Assembly: GCA_023700805.1 (NCBI GenBank)
Contig: JAMPYF010000020.1
Span: 1 to 64,000, forward strand
DNA: 64,000 nucleotides
Direction: 5' to 3'
From: Sulfuritalea sp.
GTDB taxonomy: Bacteria > Pseudomonadota > Gammaproteobacteria > Burkholderiales > Rhodocyclaceae
Program-made: the position numbers and the translations under genes
The notes under the pieces: generated by a model
What the model saw: only the letters and a program-made list of their open reading frames with translations
The model's database searches: none
Told to the model about the DNA's origin: nothing
Part shown: positions 21,123 through 31,705 of the stretch, one piece after another
How positions within the stretch are numbered: the first letter of the stretch is position 1
Layout of the letters: every line of letters begins with the position of its first letter

Positions 21123-21593
21123 ATGAAATTCAACAAGTTCGTCGTCGCCACTCTCACCATTGGTCTTTCCGGCGCAGCATTGGCGCAAACGATAGGCAAA
21201 GCCGAAGACCAGATTCGCTGGCGCCAATCGGTCATGCAGACTCAGGGCTGGAGCATGGCCCGCATCAAGGCCAATCTCGAAGGCAGCTACAACAAGGACC
21301 AGGTGATCCAGGCCGCCAATACGATTCAGGCGATCGCCAATTCAGGTTCGGGCGGGCTCTTCCAGCCGGGAACCGACACCGGCAAGGGCTGGCGCGAGAC
21401 CAACGTGAAGCCGGAAATGTTCAAGGATGCCGCCAAATTGAAGGAAGTCGGCAGCGCCTACAACAAGGAAGCCAATGAAATGGCCAGGGTCGCCGCCAGC
21501 GGCGACGCCGCTGCGGTCAAGGTCCAGTTCGGCAATCTGGGCAAGGCCTGCAAGGGCTGCCACGACGAATTCCGCAAGGAAGAAAAGAAGTAA
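21123..21593 (+). CDS. Cytochrome c' (class II cytochrome c)
   Basis: The 156-residue periplasmic protein has a signal peptide (MKFNKFVVATLTIGLSGAAL, cleavage after ALA) and a four-helix bundle. The single heme motif CKGCH lies near the C-terminus (about residue 145), the mark of cytochromes c'. These proteins bind NO or serve in electron transfer. A GGAG ribosome site precedes the ATG. A hairpin terminator follows, and a cytochrome b561-type gene converges from the other side. This is a natural partner, but the genes are on opposite strands. Confidence 0.92.
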   Translation: MKFNKFVVATLTIGLSGAALAQTIGKAEDQIRWRQSVMQTQGWSMARIKANLEGSYNKDQVIQAANTIQAIANSGSGGLFQPGTDTGKGWRETNVKPEMFKDAAKLKEVGSAYNKEANEMARVAASGDAAAVKVQFGNLGKACKGCHDEFRKEEKK

Positions 21594-21620
21594 ATCTCGC
21601 CGTCGAAAATATCGGTACAG

Positions 21621-21650
21621 CGCAACGGCCATCTTCGGGTGGCCGTTGCG
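21621..21650. terminator. Bidirectional hairpin between cytochrome c' and cytochrome b genes
   Basis: CGCAACGGCCA (21621-21631) and TGGCCGTTGCG (21640-21650) form an 11-bp perfect stem, with a TTCG tetraloop inside. It lies in the 59-base gap between two convergent genes and probably ends both transcripts. Confidence 0.75.
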
Positions 21651-21652
21651 TC

Positions 21653-22333
21653 TTACCAGTTCGGCGCAGCGGCAGGCGCCGCGGCAGGCGGGGGCGGGAT
21701 CCAGGCGCCGCTGGCGCCGTAGGCTGCGCCCAATGCAATCGACAGCGCGAAGCAGAAGGCCAGCGCTCCGCCACCCTTCGCCGTCTCGCCAGCACCAACT
21801 TTCCAGCCCGTGATCATCGGCATGATCAGGGTTTGCTTCCTGAAGCGGACGTAATAGGCGATGGCACCCAGGTGGGCCAGGACCAGAAGGATGGTCAGGG
21901 GCTCGATCAGGCGATGGATGCCGGCCACCCGATCCGAGAACTCCTTGCCGACCAGGGCGTAGAGCGGTCCCTCGAAGGCGATGTCATCGTTGGCGAACAA
22001 GCCGGTCGCCACCAGCAGCAGGAGCGTGCCCAACATGGCCAAGACCGACAGCGCGCCGAGCGGGTTGTGCCCTTCGCCCTGCCACTGTCCGCGGATATAG
22101 TCGTTGATGGCGCGCGGCCTGGGCACGAACTGGCTGAAGCGCGCGTAGGTGGAGCCGACAAGACCCCAGACCAGGCGAAACGCCAGCAAACCGACCACGG
22201 TCACGCCGATGCGCCCATGCCAGACCATGGCATTGCCGCCTATTTTCACCGTCACGAAGGAGCCGACCACGCAGAGCGCCAAAGTCCAGTGAAACACCCG
22301 GGTCGGCAGATCCCAGACGCGGATGCGTTGCAT
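21653..22333 (-). CDS. Cytochrome b561-type membrane protein
   Basis: This 226-residue di-heme cytochrome b starts MQRIRVWDLPTRVFHWTLAL, where VFHW carries the first heme histidine. Further candidates are VWHGRIGVTVVG, GIHRLIEPLTILLVLAHLGA and a fourth hydrophobic segment. Such proteins pass electrons between quinol and periplasmic cytochromes c, and the cytochrome c' gene is next door. The start overlaps the secF stop (TGATG), an odd partner for a respiratory gene. The C-terminus ends in a proline- and alanine-rich tail. One copy of the 22-bp repeat encodes KVGAGETA before the last helix. Confidence 0.9.
   Translation of the reverse strand: MQRIRVWDLPTRVFHWTLALCVVGSFVTVKIGGNAMVWHGRIGVTVVGLLAFRLVWGLVGSTYARFSQFVPRPRAINDYIRGQWQGEGHNPLGALSVLAMLGTLLLLVATGLFANDDIAFEGPLYALVGKEFSDRVAGIHRLIEPLTILLVLAHLGAIAYYVRFRKQTLIMPMITGWKVGAGETAKGGGALAFCFALSIALGAAYGASGAWIPPPPAAAPAAAPNW
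21779..21800 (+). repeat. Dispersed 22-bp repeat, copy 2 (inside the cytochrome b561 gene)
   Basis: Full consensus match, continuing to TTTCC. It is antisense to the gene, whose strand encodes KVGAGETA at a loop between the last two membrane helices. Confidence 0.85.
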
Positions 22334-23304
22334 CAGACCACGGCTTCCTGCTTTTCTACCTTGGGCTTGACGAACTGCTCGCGCGACACGCCCAGCCACA
22401 TGACCAGGGGGCTCGCCACCAGCACCGACGAATAGATGCCGAACAGGATGCCGATGGTCAGCGCCAGGGCGAAGTAGTGCAGTGCCGCGCCACCGAAGAT
22501 CAGCATCGAGGTGACCATCATCTGCGTCGAGCCGTGGGTGATGATGGTGCGCGAGATGGTGCTGGTGATGGCGTGGTCGAGCACCTGCGGCGTGGTCATG
22601 CCGCGCTTCTTCTTGAAGGTTTCGCGCACCCGGTCGAACACCACCACCGACTCGTTGACCGAATAGCCCAGCACCGCCAGCACGGCCGCCAGCACCGGCA
22701 GCGAGAACTCCCACTGGAAGAAGGCGAAGAAGCCGAGGATGATCACCACGTCATGCATGTTGGCGATGATGGCGGAGAGGGCGAAGCGCCATTCGAAGCG
22801 GAAGGCCAGATACAGCATGATGCCGACCACCACCAGCAGCAGCGCCAGCGCGCCGTCTTCGGCGAGTTCCTTGCCGACCTGCGGCCCGACGAACTCCACC
22901 CGCTTGAGTTCGGGCGTTGTCGCCGGCGCCTTGCTCTGCACTACCTTCGGGTCGGCGCCAGCGCCAACTTTCATCAGCGAGGCCATGACCTGCTCGCCGA
23001 CCTTGGAGCTCTCGGCGCCCTTGGTCAGCGGGACGCGGATCAGCACGTCGCGCGAGGAGCCGAAGTTCTGCACCTGCGGGTCGACAAACCCGTCGGACTC
23101 CAGTTGCTGGCGGATCTGTCGCAAGTCGGGCGCCTGGGCGTAGCTGACTTCCATCAGGGTGCCGCCAGTGAACTCGACGGAAAAATGCAACCCCTTGGTG
23201 CTCAGGAAGAACACCGCCAGCAAAAAGGTGATCAACGAAATGATGTTGAACACCAGGGCATGGCGCATGAAGGGAATGTCTTTGCGTATGCGGAAAAATT
23301 CCAT
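22333..23304 (-). CDS. secF: Protein translocase subunit SecF
   Basis: SecF, with SecD and YajC, uses the proton gradient to help complete export through SecYEG. The 323-residue protein starts MEFFRIRKDIPFMRHALVFN and has six membrane helices plus the first periplasmic domain. The signatures VEFTGGTLMEV, GYSVNESVVVFDRVRE and SRTIITHGSTQM are present. It lies one base after secD. The loop MKVGAGADPKVV in the periplasmic domain is encoded by a half copy of the 22-bp repeat. Confidence 0.97.
   Translation of the reverse strand: MEFFRIRKDIPFMRHALVFNIISLITFLLAVFFLSTKGLHFSVEFTGGTLMEVSYAQAPDLRQIRQQLESDGFVDPQVQNFGSSRDVLIRVPLTKGAESSKVGEQVMASLMKVGAGADPKVVQSKAPATTPELKRVEFVGPQVGKELAEDGALALLLVVVGIMLYLAFRFEWRFALSAIIANMHDVVIILGFFAFFQWEFSLPVLAAVLAVLGYSVNESVVVFDRVRETFKKKRGMTTPQVLDHAITSTISRTIITHGSTQMMVTSMLIFGGAALHYFALALTIGILFGIYSSVLVASPLVMWLGVSREQFVKPKVEKQEAVV
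22956..22973 (+). repeat. Dispersed repeat, half copy 3 (inside secF)
   Basis: Only the right-hand 14 bases of the consensus match (CGCCAGCGCCAACT), but the following TTTCA is shared with copy 4, so the match extends to 18 bases. It encodes part of KVGAGA on the secF strand. Confidence 0.6.
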
Positions 23305-23305
23305 G

Positions 23306-25174
23306 TCAGACTCCCGGTTTCCAGACTTGCCCGATGCTCACCGCTTCCAGCTTGCGGCGGCGCCCGTAGATCCAGTTGATCAGCGCACGCGAGACCACGA
23401 CCGAACTGAAGATCGAGGTCAGGATGCCCAGGCAATGCACCACGGCAAACCCGCGCACCGGACCGGAGCCAAAAATCAGCAGCGCGATGCCGGCGATCAG
23501 CGTCGTGATGTTCGAGTCGAGAATGGTCGCCCAGGCGCGCTCGTAGCCGGCGGTGATCGCCGCCTGCGGCGAATTTCCGCCACGCAGTTCCTCGCGCACG
23601 CGCTCGTTGATCAGCACGTTGGCATCGATCGCCATGCCCAGGGTCAGGGCGATGGCCGCAATGCCGGGCAGGGTCAGCGTCGCCTGCAGCAGCGACAGCA
23701 GAGCCACCAGGAACAGCAGGTTGGCCGACAGCGCGAACACCGAGACGAGGCCGAACAGCAAATAGTAGGACATCATGAACACGGCGATGGCAATGAAGCC
23801 CCACATCGTCGAGTTGAAGCCCTTGGCGATATTCTCGGCACCCAGGCTGGGGCCGACGGTGCGCTCCTCGATGATTTCCATCGGCGCCGCCAGCGAGCCG
23901 GCCCGCAGCAGCAGGGCGACATCGTGGGCTTCGACGGTGCTCATGCGGCCCGAGATCTGCACGCGGCCGCCGCCGATCTCGGTGCGGATCACCGGCGCCG
24001 TGACCACCTCGCCCTTGCCCTTTTCGATCAACAGAATGGCCATGCGCTTGCCCACGCTCTCGCGCGTCACGTCCTTGAAGATGCGTGCGCCCGCGGAATC
24101 GAGCGACAGGTGCACCGCCGGTTCCTGGGTCTGGTTGTCGAATCCGGGCTGGGCATCGGTCAGGCGCTCGCCGGTCAACACCACCTGCTTCTTCACCAGC
24201 AGGCCGCGGCCGCCGCGCTCGACGTAGTATTCGGTGCCGGGAGGCGGCTGGCCGCGGGCGGCCTGATCCATGACGCTCGGATTGGCGCTGGCCTCGTCAT
24301 CGACCATGCGCACTTCCAGCGTCGCGGTGCGGCCGAGTATGTCCTTGGCCTTGGCGGTGTCCTGCACCCCCGGCAGCTGCACCACGATCCGGTCTATGCC
24401 CTGCTGCTGGATCACCGGTTCGGCGACGCCGAGTTCGTTGATCCGATTGTGCAGGGTGGTGATGTTCTGCTTGACGGCGAATTCCTGGATGCGCTTTTGC
24501 GCCACCGGCTTCAGCGTCGCCACCAGCTTGAGATCCGCACCGTCCTGGGCGTCGACCAATTCCAGGTCGGGCTGGCTGTCGGCCAGGACGCCGCGCGCCT
24601 TGTCGCGGGTCTCCGCCTCGCGGAAACGTATCGCCACGGTCTGCCCCTCGCGGCTGATGCCGCCATGACGGATGCTCTTGTCGCGCATCAGGCTGCGCAA
24701 ATCGGCGCCGATCGAATCGAGGCGCTTGGTCAGCGCGCCCTTCATATCGACCTGCAACAGGAAATGCACGCCGCCGCGCAGATCGAGGCCGAGATACATC
24801 GGCAGGGCATTGATGCTGTTCAGCCAGTTGGGGGAATCCGAGACTAGGTTCAGCGCCACGCTGTAGGTCGCATCCGCCGCCACCGGATTCAGGGCCCTCT
24901 CGATGGCGTCCCGCGCCTTGAGCTGGGTATCGGTGTCGGCCAGCCGGACGCGCACGCTGTTGAGATCGAGCACCATGCCTTGCGGGGCGATCGATGCCGT
25001 CTTGAGCGCCGCTTCCACCTGGGCCAGGAGTTTGGCATCGACCTTGTGCGTCGATTTGACGCTGGCCACCTGCACGGCCGGCGCCTCGCCGAAGAAGTTG
25101 GGCAGGGTGTAGAGCAGGCCAAGCACCAGGGCGATCAGCACCGTGGCGTTTTTCCAGAGGGGGTAGCGGTTCAT
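23306..25174 (-). CDS. secD: Protein translocase subunit SecD
   Basis: SecD (622 aa) is the large subunit of the SecDF motor. The N-terminal membrane anchor (MNRYPLWKNATVLIALVLGL) is followed by a large periplasmic region with LGLDLRGGVHFLLQVD. The C-terminal five-helix domain has GMAIDANVLINERVREELRG, the residues used for proton passage. Length and order are standard. yajC lies 44 bases upstream and secF directly downstream. Confidence 0.97.
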   Translation of the reverse strand: MNRYPLWKNATVLIALVLGLLYTLPNFFGEAPAVQVASVKSTHKVDAKLLAQVEAALKTASIAPQGMVLDLNSVRVRLADTDTQLKARDAIERALNPVAADATYSVALNLVSDSPNWLNSINALPMYLGLDLRGGVHFLLQVDMKGALTKRLDSIGADLRSLMRDKSIRHGGISREGQTVAIRFREAETRDKARGVLADSQPDLELVDAQDGADLKLVATLKPVAQKRIQEFAVKQNITTLHNRINELGVAEPVIQQQGIDRIVVQLPGVQDTAKAKDILGRTATLEVRMVDDEASANPSVMDQAARGQPPPGTEYYVERGGRGLLVKKQVVLTGERLTDAQPGFDNQTQEPAVHLSLDSAGARIFKDVTRESVGKRMAILLIEKGKGEVVTAPVIRTEIGGGRVQISGRMSTVEAHDVALLLRAGSLAAPMEIIEERTVGPSLGAENIAKGFNSTMWGFIAIAVFMMSYYLLFGLVSVFALSANLLFLVALLSLLQATLTLPGIAAIALTLGMAIDANVLINERVREELRGGNSPQAAITAGYERAWATILDSNITTLIAGIALLIFGSGPVRGFAVVHCLGILTSIFSSVVVSRALINWIYGRRRKLEAVSIGQVWKPGV

Positions 25175-25218
25175 GGCGTGGTACCCGGCCCGCGCTTTGA
25201 CGCGGCCGGCCCGAAAAA

Positions 25219-25563
25219 TTACAGGTTCTTCAGCGTACCCTTGGGCAGCAGCGCACCCACGGCGTTCTTCTGCACGGTGATCACCACCGGGCCATCCTTG
25301 CCTTCGGCCACTTCGAGGCTCAGGTAGTTTTCACCCACCTTGGCGATGCGGCCGGTGATGCCGCCCTGGGTGATCACTTCGTCGCCCTTGGCCAGTTCGC
25401 TGACCATTTTCTGCTGTTCCTTGGCCTTCTTCATCTGCGGCCGGATCATGACGAACCAGAGCACGATGAACATCAAAAGAATGGGCAGCATGCCCATCAG
25501 GCCGCCCGTCGGGTCGGCGGCGGCGGCGCCGGCCGCCTGTGCGTAAGCATTTGAAATCAGCAC
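25219..25563 (-). CDS. yajC: Preprotein translocase subunit YajC
   Basis: YajC (114 aa) is a single-pass membrane protein that associates with SecDF. The hydrophobic helix LMGMLPILLMFIVLWFVMIR is followed by the motif RPQMKKAKEQQKMVSELAKG and a small soluble domain, DEVITQGGITGRIAKVGENY. It heads the yajC-secD-secF group; a pair of structured repeats separates it from tgt. Confidence 0.96.
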   Translation of the reverse strand: MLISNAYAQAAGAAAADPTGGLMGMLPILLMFIVLWFVMIRPQMKKAKEQQKMVSELAKGDEVITQGGITGRIAKVGENYLSLEVAEGKDGPVVITVQKNAVGALLPKGTLKNL

Positions 25564-25605
25564 TATGAATCTCCAGTAATGTCCAAAACGATGCGAAGCA
25601 GAGTG

Positions 25606-25716
25606 TCAGTGAAGGCTAATGACCGCGATAGCGGGCGTTATGCCGAAGCTAAAACAAAGCGTTTCAATGAAGGCTCGCCTGCGATGCAGGCGTTACGCCG
25701 AAACTAAAATTAAGCG
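25606..25716. repeat. Two imperfect tandem repeats with compensated hairpins
   Basis: Unit 1 (25606-25661) and unit 2 (25664-25716) share TCARTGAAGGCT at the start, GCGTTAYGCCGAARCTAAAA in the middle and AAGCG at the end. Each unit has a small hairpin at the same place. The stems are CCGC/GCGG in unit 1 and CCTGC/GCAGG in unit 2, so paired positions changed together. They fill the tgt-yajC gap and would be transcribed if the operon reads through. Confidence 0.75.
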
Positions 25717-25721
25717 GCGGA

Positions 25722-27859
<2,138 letters not shown>

Positions 27860-27973
27860 CGGGAAGCGGGGAAGGGCTTGCAGCTTTGGCCGGCCCTGCA
27901 TCGGCCGGCGCGCATGGTAGCAGAGCAGCGGCTATTCAGGCCGCAGGCGCCGCCGCATCCGCGATGCCGACGA

Positions 27974-28648
27974 TCAATTCGCCACGTCCAGGTCGCCATG
28001 GCGCCTGAACGCCGCCAGATCGACCAGAACCAGTTGCCCGTCGCGTTCCAGGATCAGGCCCTGGCCCATCAGGTCGCGCATCACGCGACTGACCATCTCG
28101 CGCGAAGCCCCGATCATCTTGGCGATATCCTGTTTGCTCAACTTGTGCGTCACCACCTTGCGCCCGTCGATGGTCTCTGCCGCCTCGAGCAGCAGGCGTG
28201 CGACGCGTCCATAGACATCCAGCAGCGCCAGACTCTCGATGTTGCGGTCGGCCAGACGCAGGCGCTTGGTCAGGTTGCGCATGATGAACAGGGAAACATC
28301 GGGATTTTCCACCAGGCAATGCTTGAAATCCGCCTTGCCCATCACCACGACTTCGCTTTGTTCGACGGCCAGCACCGTGGCCGAACGCGGATGGTCGTCG
28401 AGCACGCCCATTTCGCCGAACAACTCGCCGGGACCGAGCATCGACAGGATGACCTCACGGCCCTCCTCGTCGCTGACCTGCACCTTCAAGGAGCCCGAAA
28501 GCACGAAGTAGATGTTGTCGGTACTGTCGCCGGCATGCAGCGCGACGGTATTTCGCGGGATCTGGCGCAGCATCGCGACGCGGGTCAGCGGCTTCAGGCA
28601 TTCGTCATCGAGCATCTCGAAGATCGGCAACGCCCGCAGGACGGTCAT
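27974..28648 (-). CDS. Crp/Fnr family transcriptional regulator
   Basis: The 224-residue protein has an N-terminal cyclic-nucleotide-binding fold (LFGEMGVLDDHPRSATVLA), a dimerisation helix, and a C-terminal winged helix with KQDIAKMIGASREMVSRVMR as the DNA-reading part. The N-terminus (MTVLRALPIFEMLDDECLKP) lacks the cysteine cluster of Fnr, so it is not an oxygen-sensing [4Fe-4S] protein. The core sequence resembles Crp-like regulators, but the ligand is unknown. I placed the start at 28648; an open frame runs further upstream through the gap before the tRNA. Confidence 0.9.
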   Translation of the reverse strand: MTVLRALPIFEMLDDECLKPLTRVAMLRQIPRNTVALHAGDSTDNIYFVLSGSLKVQVSDEEGREVILSMLGPGELFGEMGVLDDHPRSATVLAVEQSEVVVMGKADFKHCLVENPDVSLFIMRNLTKRLRLADRNIESLALLDVYGRVARLLLEAAETIDGRKVVTHKLSKQDIAKMIGASREMVSRVMRDLMGQGLILERDGQLVLVDLAAFRRHGDLDVAN

Positions 28649-28795
28649 TGAAACTCCAACATTCCGCGCAATCACTACGTCCCCTCCGTGAAAACCACTA
28701 CATCGCACCGGGAGCCAAGTGTAATCGGAATATCGCCGATTTTCCTGCCGGCGTCCGTCCTGCCGGCCCGGCCCGGTTTGCCAGAGAAATATTGT

Positions 28796-28880
28796 TGGTG
28801 CCGGGGGGGGAAGTCGAATCCCCATGCCTTGCGGCGGCGGTGTTTGAGACCGCTACGTCTACCGATTCCGTCACCCCGGC
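28796..28880 (-). tRNA. tRNA-Leu (anticodon CAA)
   Basis: The 85-base cloverleaf has a seven-pair acceptor stem (GCCGGGG with CCCCGGC), discriminator A and an encoded CCA. The anticodon stem GCGGT/ACCGC holds the loop CTCAAAC, giving anticodon CAA for the UUG codon. The T loop is GATTCGACTTCC-like, and there is the long variable arm typical of leucine tRNAs. A good promoter lies upstream. Confidence 0.95.
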
Positions 28881-28922
28881 CCGGGATGTCGCAGCACTGA
28901 GCATGCGGCACGCGAGGCGCGC

Positions 28923-28951
28923 ATTATCCGACAAACCCGGGCGTCCCACAA
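28923..28951 (-). promoter_or_regulatory. Probable promoter of tRNA-Leu
   Basis: TTGTGG (minus strand, 28946-28951) and GATAAT (28923-28928) are separated by 17 bases. Transcription would begin near 28916 with a 5' leader of about 36 bases. Confidence 0.55.
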
Positions 28952-29053
28952 TCCACCGGAAGACGAAAAAGCCGCATCGACGCACGGCGCCGCTCAGGAG
29001 GGTCATGATCGGGATGCCGCCGCGGCGCGGCAACTCATGATTTGCAATGCGCC

Positions 29054-29059
29054 TATAAT
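29054..29059 (+). promoter_or_regulatory. TATAAT box directly upstream of kup
   Basis: A perfect TATAAT ends seven bases before the kup ATG, and no Shine-Dalgarno sequence lies between. If this is the true -10 box, transcription starts at or next to the A of the ATG and the kup mRNA is leaderless. No strong -35 box is seen. Confidence 0.4.
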
Positions 29060-29065
29060 TATTAA

Positions 29066-30967
29066 ATGGTGCAGAGCAACAATAATAATCCGCCGGGCAG
29101 CCTGAAGCCTCGCCTCGCCGCGGCTTCCGTTGCGGCCATGGGCGTGGTCTACGGCGACATCGGCACCAGCCCGCTGTACACCATGAAGGAAGTATTCAAC
29201 GGCCCCCATGCCGTGGCGGTATCGCCGGACAACCTGCTGGGCATTCTGTCGCTGATTTTCTGGGCACTGACCATCACGGTATCGCTCAAATATGTGATGT
29301 TCATCACCCGCGCCGACAACCGCGGCGAAGGCGGCATCATGGCGCTGACCTCGCTCGCCCTGCGCACCCGCGGCGCCGGACCGCGGATGATGTGGCTGTT
29401 GTCGGGGCTGGGCATCTTCGGCGCCGGGCTGTTCTACGGCGACGCGGTGATCACGCCGGCGATGTCGGTGCTGTCCGCCGTCGAAGGCCTGGAAGTCGCC
29501 ACACCGATGTTCAAACCTTATATCGTTCCGATCACCATACTGGTGCTTTGCGGCCTGTTCCTGTTTCAACCGCGCGGCACGGCCAGCGTCGGCGCCTTGT
29601 TCGGACCCGTAATGTTGTTCTGGTTCGGCACGCTCGGTGTGCTGGGCATCTGGAACATCCTCAAGCACCCCGCTGTCATCGCTGCAATCAACCCCTGGTA
29701 TGCCCTGCACTTCTTCCTCGAAAACCGCTCCCACGCCTATCTCGCCCTCGGCGCGGTGGTGCTGGCGATCACCGGAGGCGAAGCGCTGTATGCCGACATG
29801 GGGCATTTCGGCCGGCGCTCGATCAAGTGGGCATGGCTGGGATACGTATTTCCCTGCCTCTACCTGAACTATCTCGGCCAGGGTGCGCTGATCCTCGACA
29901 ACCCGGCAGCCGTGAAGAATCCCTTCTTCATGCTGGTGCCCGACGAACTCCTGTATCCGATGGTCGGCCTGGCGACCGCCGCCACCGTCATCGCTTCGCA
30001 AGCCGTAATCTCCGGGGCGTTTTCGCTGACCAGCCAGGCCATGCAGCTGGGCTATTGTCCGCGGCTCCAGGTCAAATTCACCTCGGAGCGCGAAAAGGGT
30101 CAGATCTACATCCCCAACATCAACTGGCTGCTGTTGCTGGCCGTGATCATTCTGGTGCTCGGCTTCAAGTCCTCGTCGAACCTGGCCTCGGCCTACGGCA
30201 TCGCCGTGACCCTGACCATGATGATCGACACCCTGCTGGCGTTTGTCGTGGTGCGCGCCCTGTGGAACTGGAACTGGCTGCAGGCCGGATTGTTCCTGAT
30301 CCTGTTCATCGTGGTCGACTTCGCGTTTTTTTCGGCCAACCTGATCAAGGTATTCGACGGCGGCTGGTTCCCCCTGGTGCTCGGCCTCGGCATATTCACG
30401 CTGTTCGCCACCTGGAAGCGCGGCCGCACCCTGCTCTACGAACGGCTCCAGCAGGATTCGATACCGCTCGACGCCTTCCTCGCCAGTCTGCGGTATGGCG
30501 GACCGCACCGCGTCGCCGGCACCGGCATATTCATGACCACCCGCCCCGACGGCGTGCCGCGCGCCATGCTGCACAACATGCTGCACAACAAGGTGCTGCA
30601 CGAGCGGGTCATCCTGCTCAATGTCAATATGCAGGACATCCCCCACGTCGATGCCAGCGAACGGATCCTGGTCGAAGCGCTGAGCGACGGCTTCTACCGC
30701 ATCGTCCTGAATTACGGCTTCAAGGACGATCCCAACGTCCCGCTGGCGCTCGAACTATGCGGCAGTCACGGCATGGCGCCGGTCGAGATGATGGAAAGCT
30801 CGTTCTTCCTCGGTCATGAAACCATCGTCCCCAATCGCGTGCCGGCCATGACCTTGTGGCGGCAAATACTTTTCATGTGGATGTTCCGCAACGCGGGCAC
30901 GGCGACCGATTACTTCAAGCTGCCGACCAATCGCGTCGTCGAACTCGGAACCCAGGTCGAGCTCTGA
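29066..30967 (+). CDS. kup: Low-affinity potassium transporter Kup
   Basis: Kup (633 aa) is a K+/H+ symporter of the inner membrane. The hallmark VVYGDIGTSPLYTMKEVFNG lies in the first helix. RGEGGIMALTSLAL and GGEALYADMGHFGRRSIKWA follow, with 12 membrane helices in total and a cytoplasmic C-terminal region from about residue 460. The ATG at 29066 has no ribosome site in front of it. The next in-frame ATG (residue 25, inside the first helix) would truncate the N-terminus. The gene stands alone between a tRNA and the sox cluster. Confidence 0.96.
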   Translation: MVQSNNNNPPGSLKPRLAAASVAAMGVVYGDIGTSPLYTMKEVFNGPHAVAVSPDNLLGILSLIFWALTITVSLKYVMFITRADNRGEGGIMALTSLALRTRGAGPRMMWLLSGLGIFGAGLFYGDAVITPAMSVLSAVEGLEVATPMFKPYIVPITILVLCGLFLFQPRGTASVGALFGPVMLFWFGTLGVLGIWNILKHPAVIAAINPWYALHFFLENRSHAYLALGAVVLAITGGEALYADMGHFGRRSIKWAWLGYVFPCLYLNYLGQGALILDNPAAVKNPFFMLVPDELLYPMVGLATAATVIASQAVISGAFSLTSQAMQLGYCPRLQVKFTSEREKGQIYIPNINWLLLLAVIILVLGFKSSSNLASAYGIAVTLTMMIDTLLAFVVVRALWNWNWLQAGLFLILFIVVDFAFFSANLIKVFDGGWFPLVLGLGIFTLFATWKRGRTLLYERLQQDSIPLDAFLASLRYGGPHRVAGTGIFMTTRPDGVPRAMLHNMLHNKVLHERVILLNVNMQDIPHVDASERILVEALSDGFYRIVLNYGFKDDPNVPLALELCGSHGMAPVEMMESSFFLGHETIVPNRVPAMTLWRQILFMWMFRNAGTATDYFKLPTNRVVELGTQVEL

Positions 30968-31165
30968 CAAACCGGTACGCCTGACGCATTGCAGCACACC
31001 ACAAGACGATGGCGGAGGCGGTTTTATTCCATTGTTTGGGCGATTAGCTCAATTAGTTTATTTCGATTTACCTTGCGCAATTTGTATGCAAAACTGAATC
31101 GCTCGGCAATCCATATGGCACTTTATTCTCTATACCTAAAGTGATAGGTTTGCCCAGGAAATCGG

Positions 31166-31175
31166 CAGATATCTG
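31166..31175. promoter_or_regulatory. Perfect 10-bp palindrome upstream of soxY
   Basis: CAGATATCTG lies 25 bases before soxY in an AT-rich 232-base gap that must hold the sox promoter. It could be an operator half of a larger site, but it is short and unproven. I see no clear -35/-10 pair and no gene in this gap. Confidence 0.25.
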
Positions 31176-31199
31176 ATAGACACGGAGGAGTACAAAGCA

Positions 31200-31676
31200 A
31201 TGGAAATGAACGTCACACGGAGAACCGTGCTGCGCGGTGCAGGAAGCTTGGGTGCGCTTTCTGCGCTAATCATGGCCGGCGTGCTGAAGCCGACCGCGGC
31301 CTATGCCGCGGAATGGAACAAGGCCGCCTTTGAGGCCAAGGACACGGCCGGCGCGCTCAAGGGCCTCGGCGCGGCAACAACTGCCGACAGCAACGACCTG
31401 ATGCTTAAGGTGCCTGACATCGCTGAAAACGGTGCCGTGGTGCCCGTGGACGTGGTCAGCAAAATTCCGAACACCAGTTCGATCGCAATCCTGGTCGAAA
31501 AGAATCCACAGCCGCTTTGCGCCCAGTTCGACTTCGCCAACGGCGCCGTGGCGGACGTTTCGGCACGCCTGAAAATGGGCCAGACCTCCCTGGTCAAGGC
31601 GATCGCCAAGGCAGACGGCAAGTTCTACACGGCTCAAAAAGAAGTCAAGGTCACTGTCGGCGGCTGCGGCGGCTGA
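31200..31676 (+). CDS. soxY: Thiosulfate oxidation carrier protein SoxY
   Basis: SoxY carries sulfur intermediates covalently on a C-terminal cysteine during periplasmic thiosulfate oxidation. The 158-residue protein has a Tat signal (NVTRRTVLRGAGSLGALS, cleavage after AYA) and ends in VTVGGCGG, the swinging arm with Cys156. GGAGG lies seven to eight bases upstream. MNVTRR at 31206 is an alternative start. It heads soxYZAXB, and its exported form takes SoxZ along. Confidence 0.97.
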   Translation: MEMNVTRRTVLRGAGSLGALSALIMAGVLKPTAAYAAEWNKAAFEAKDTAGALKGLGAATTADSNDLMLKVPDIAENGAVVPVDVVSKIPNTSSIAILVEKNPQPLCAQFDFANGAVADVSARLKMGQTSLVKAIAKADGKFYTAQKEVKVTVGGCGG

Positions 31677-31705
31677 CCCAACCCAACGGATATAAGGAAG
31701 ACACC

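Noticed and set aside
23159..24847. A 562-codon plus-strand frame opposite secD
   Set aside because: Antisense open frame caused by high GC content and codon bias of secD. It has low-complexity His, Gln and Arg content and no recognisable domain.
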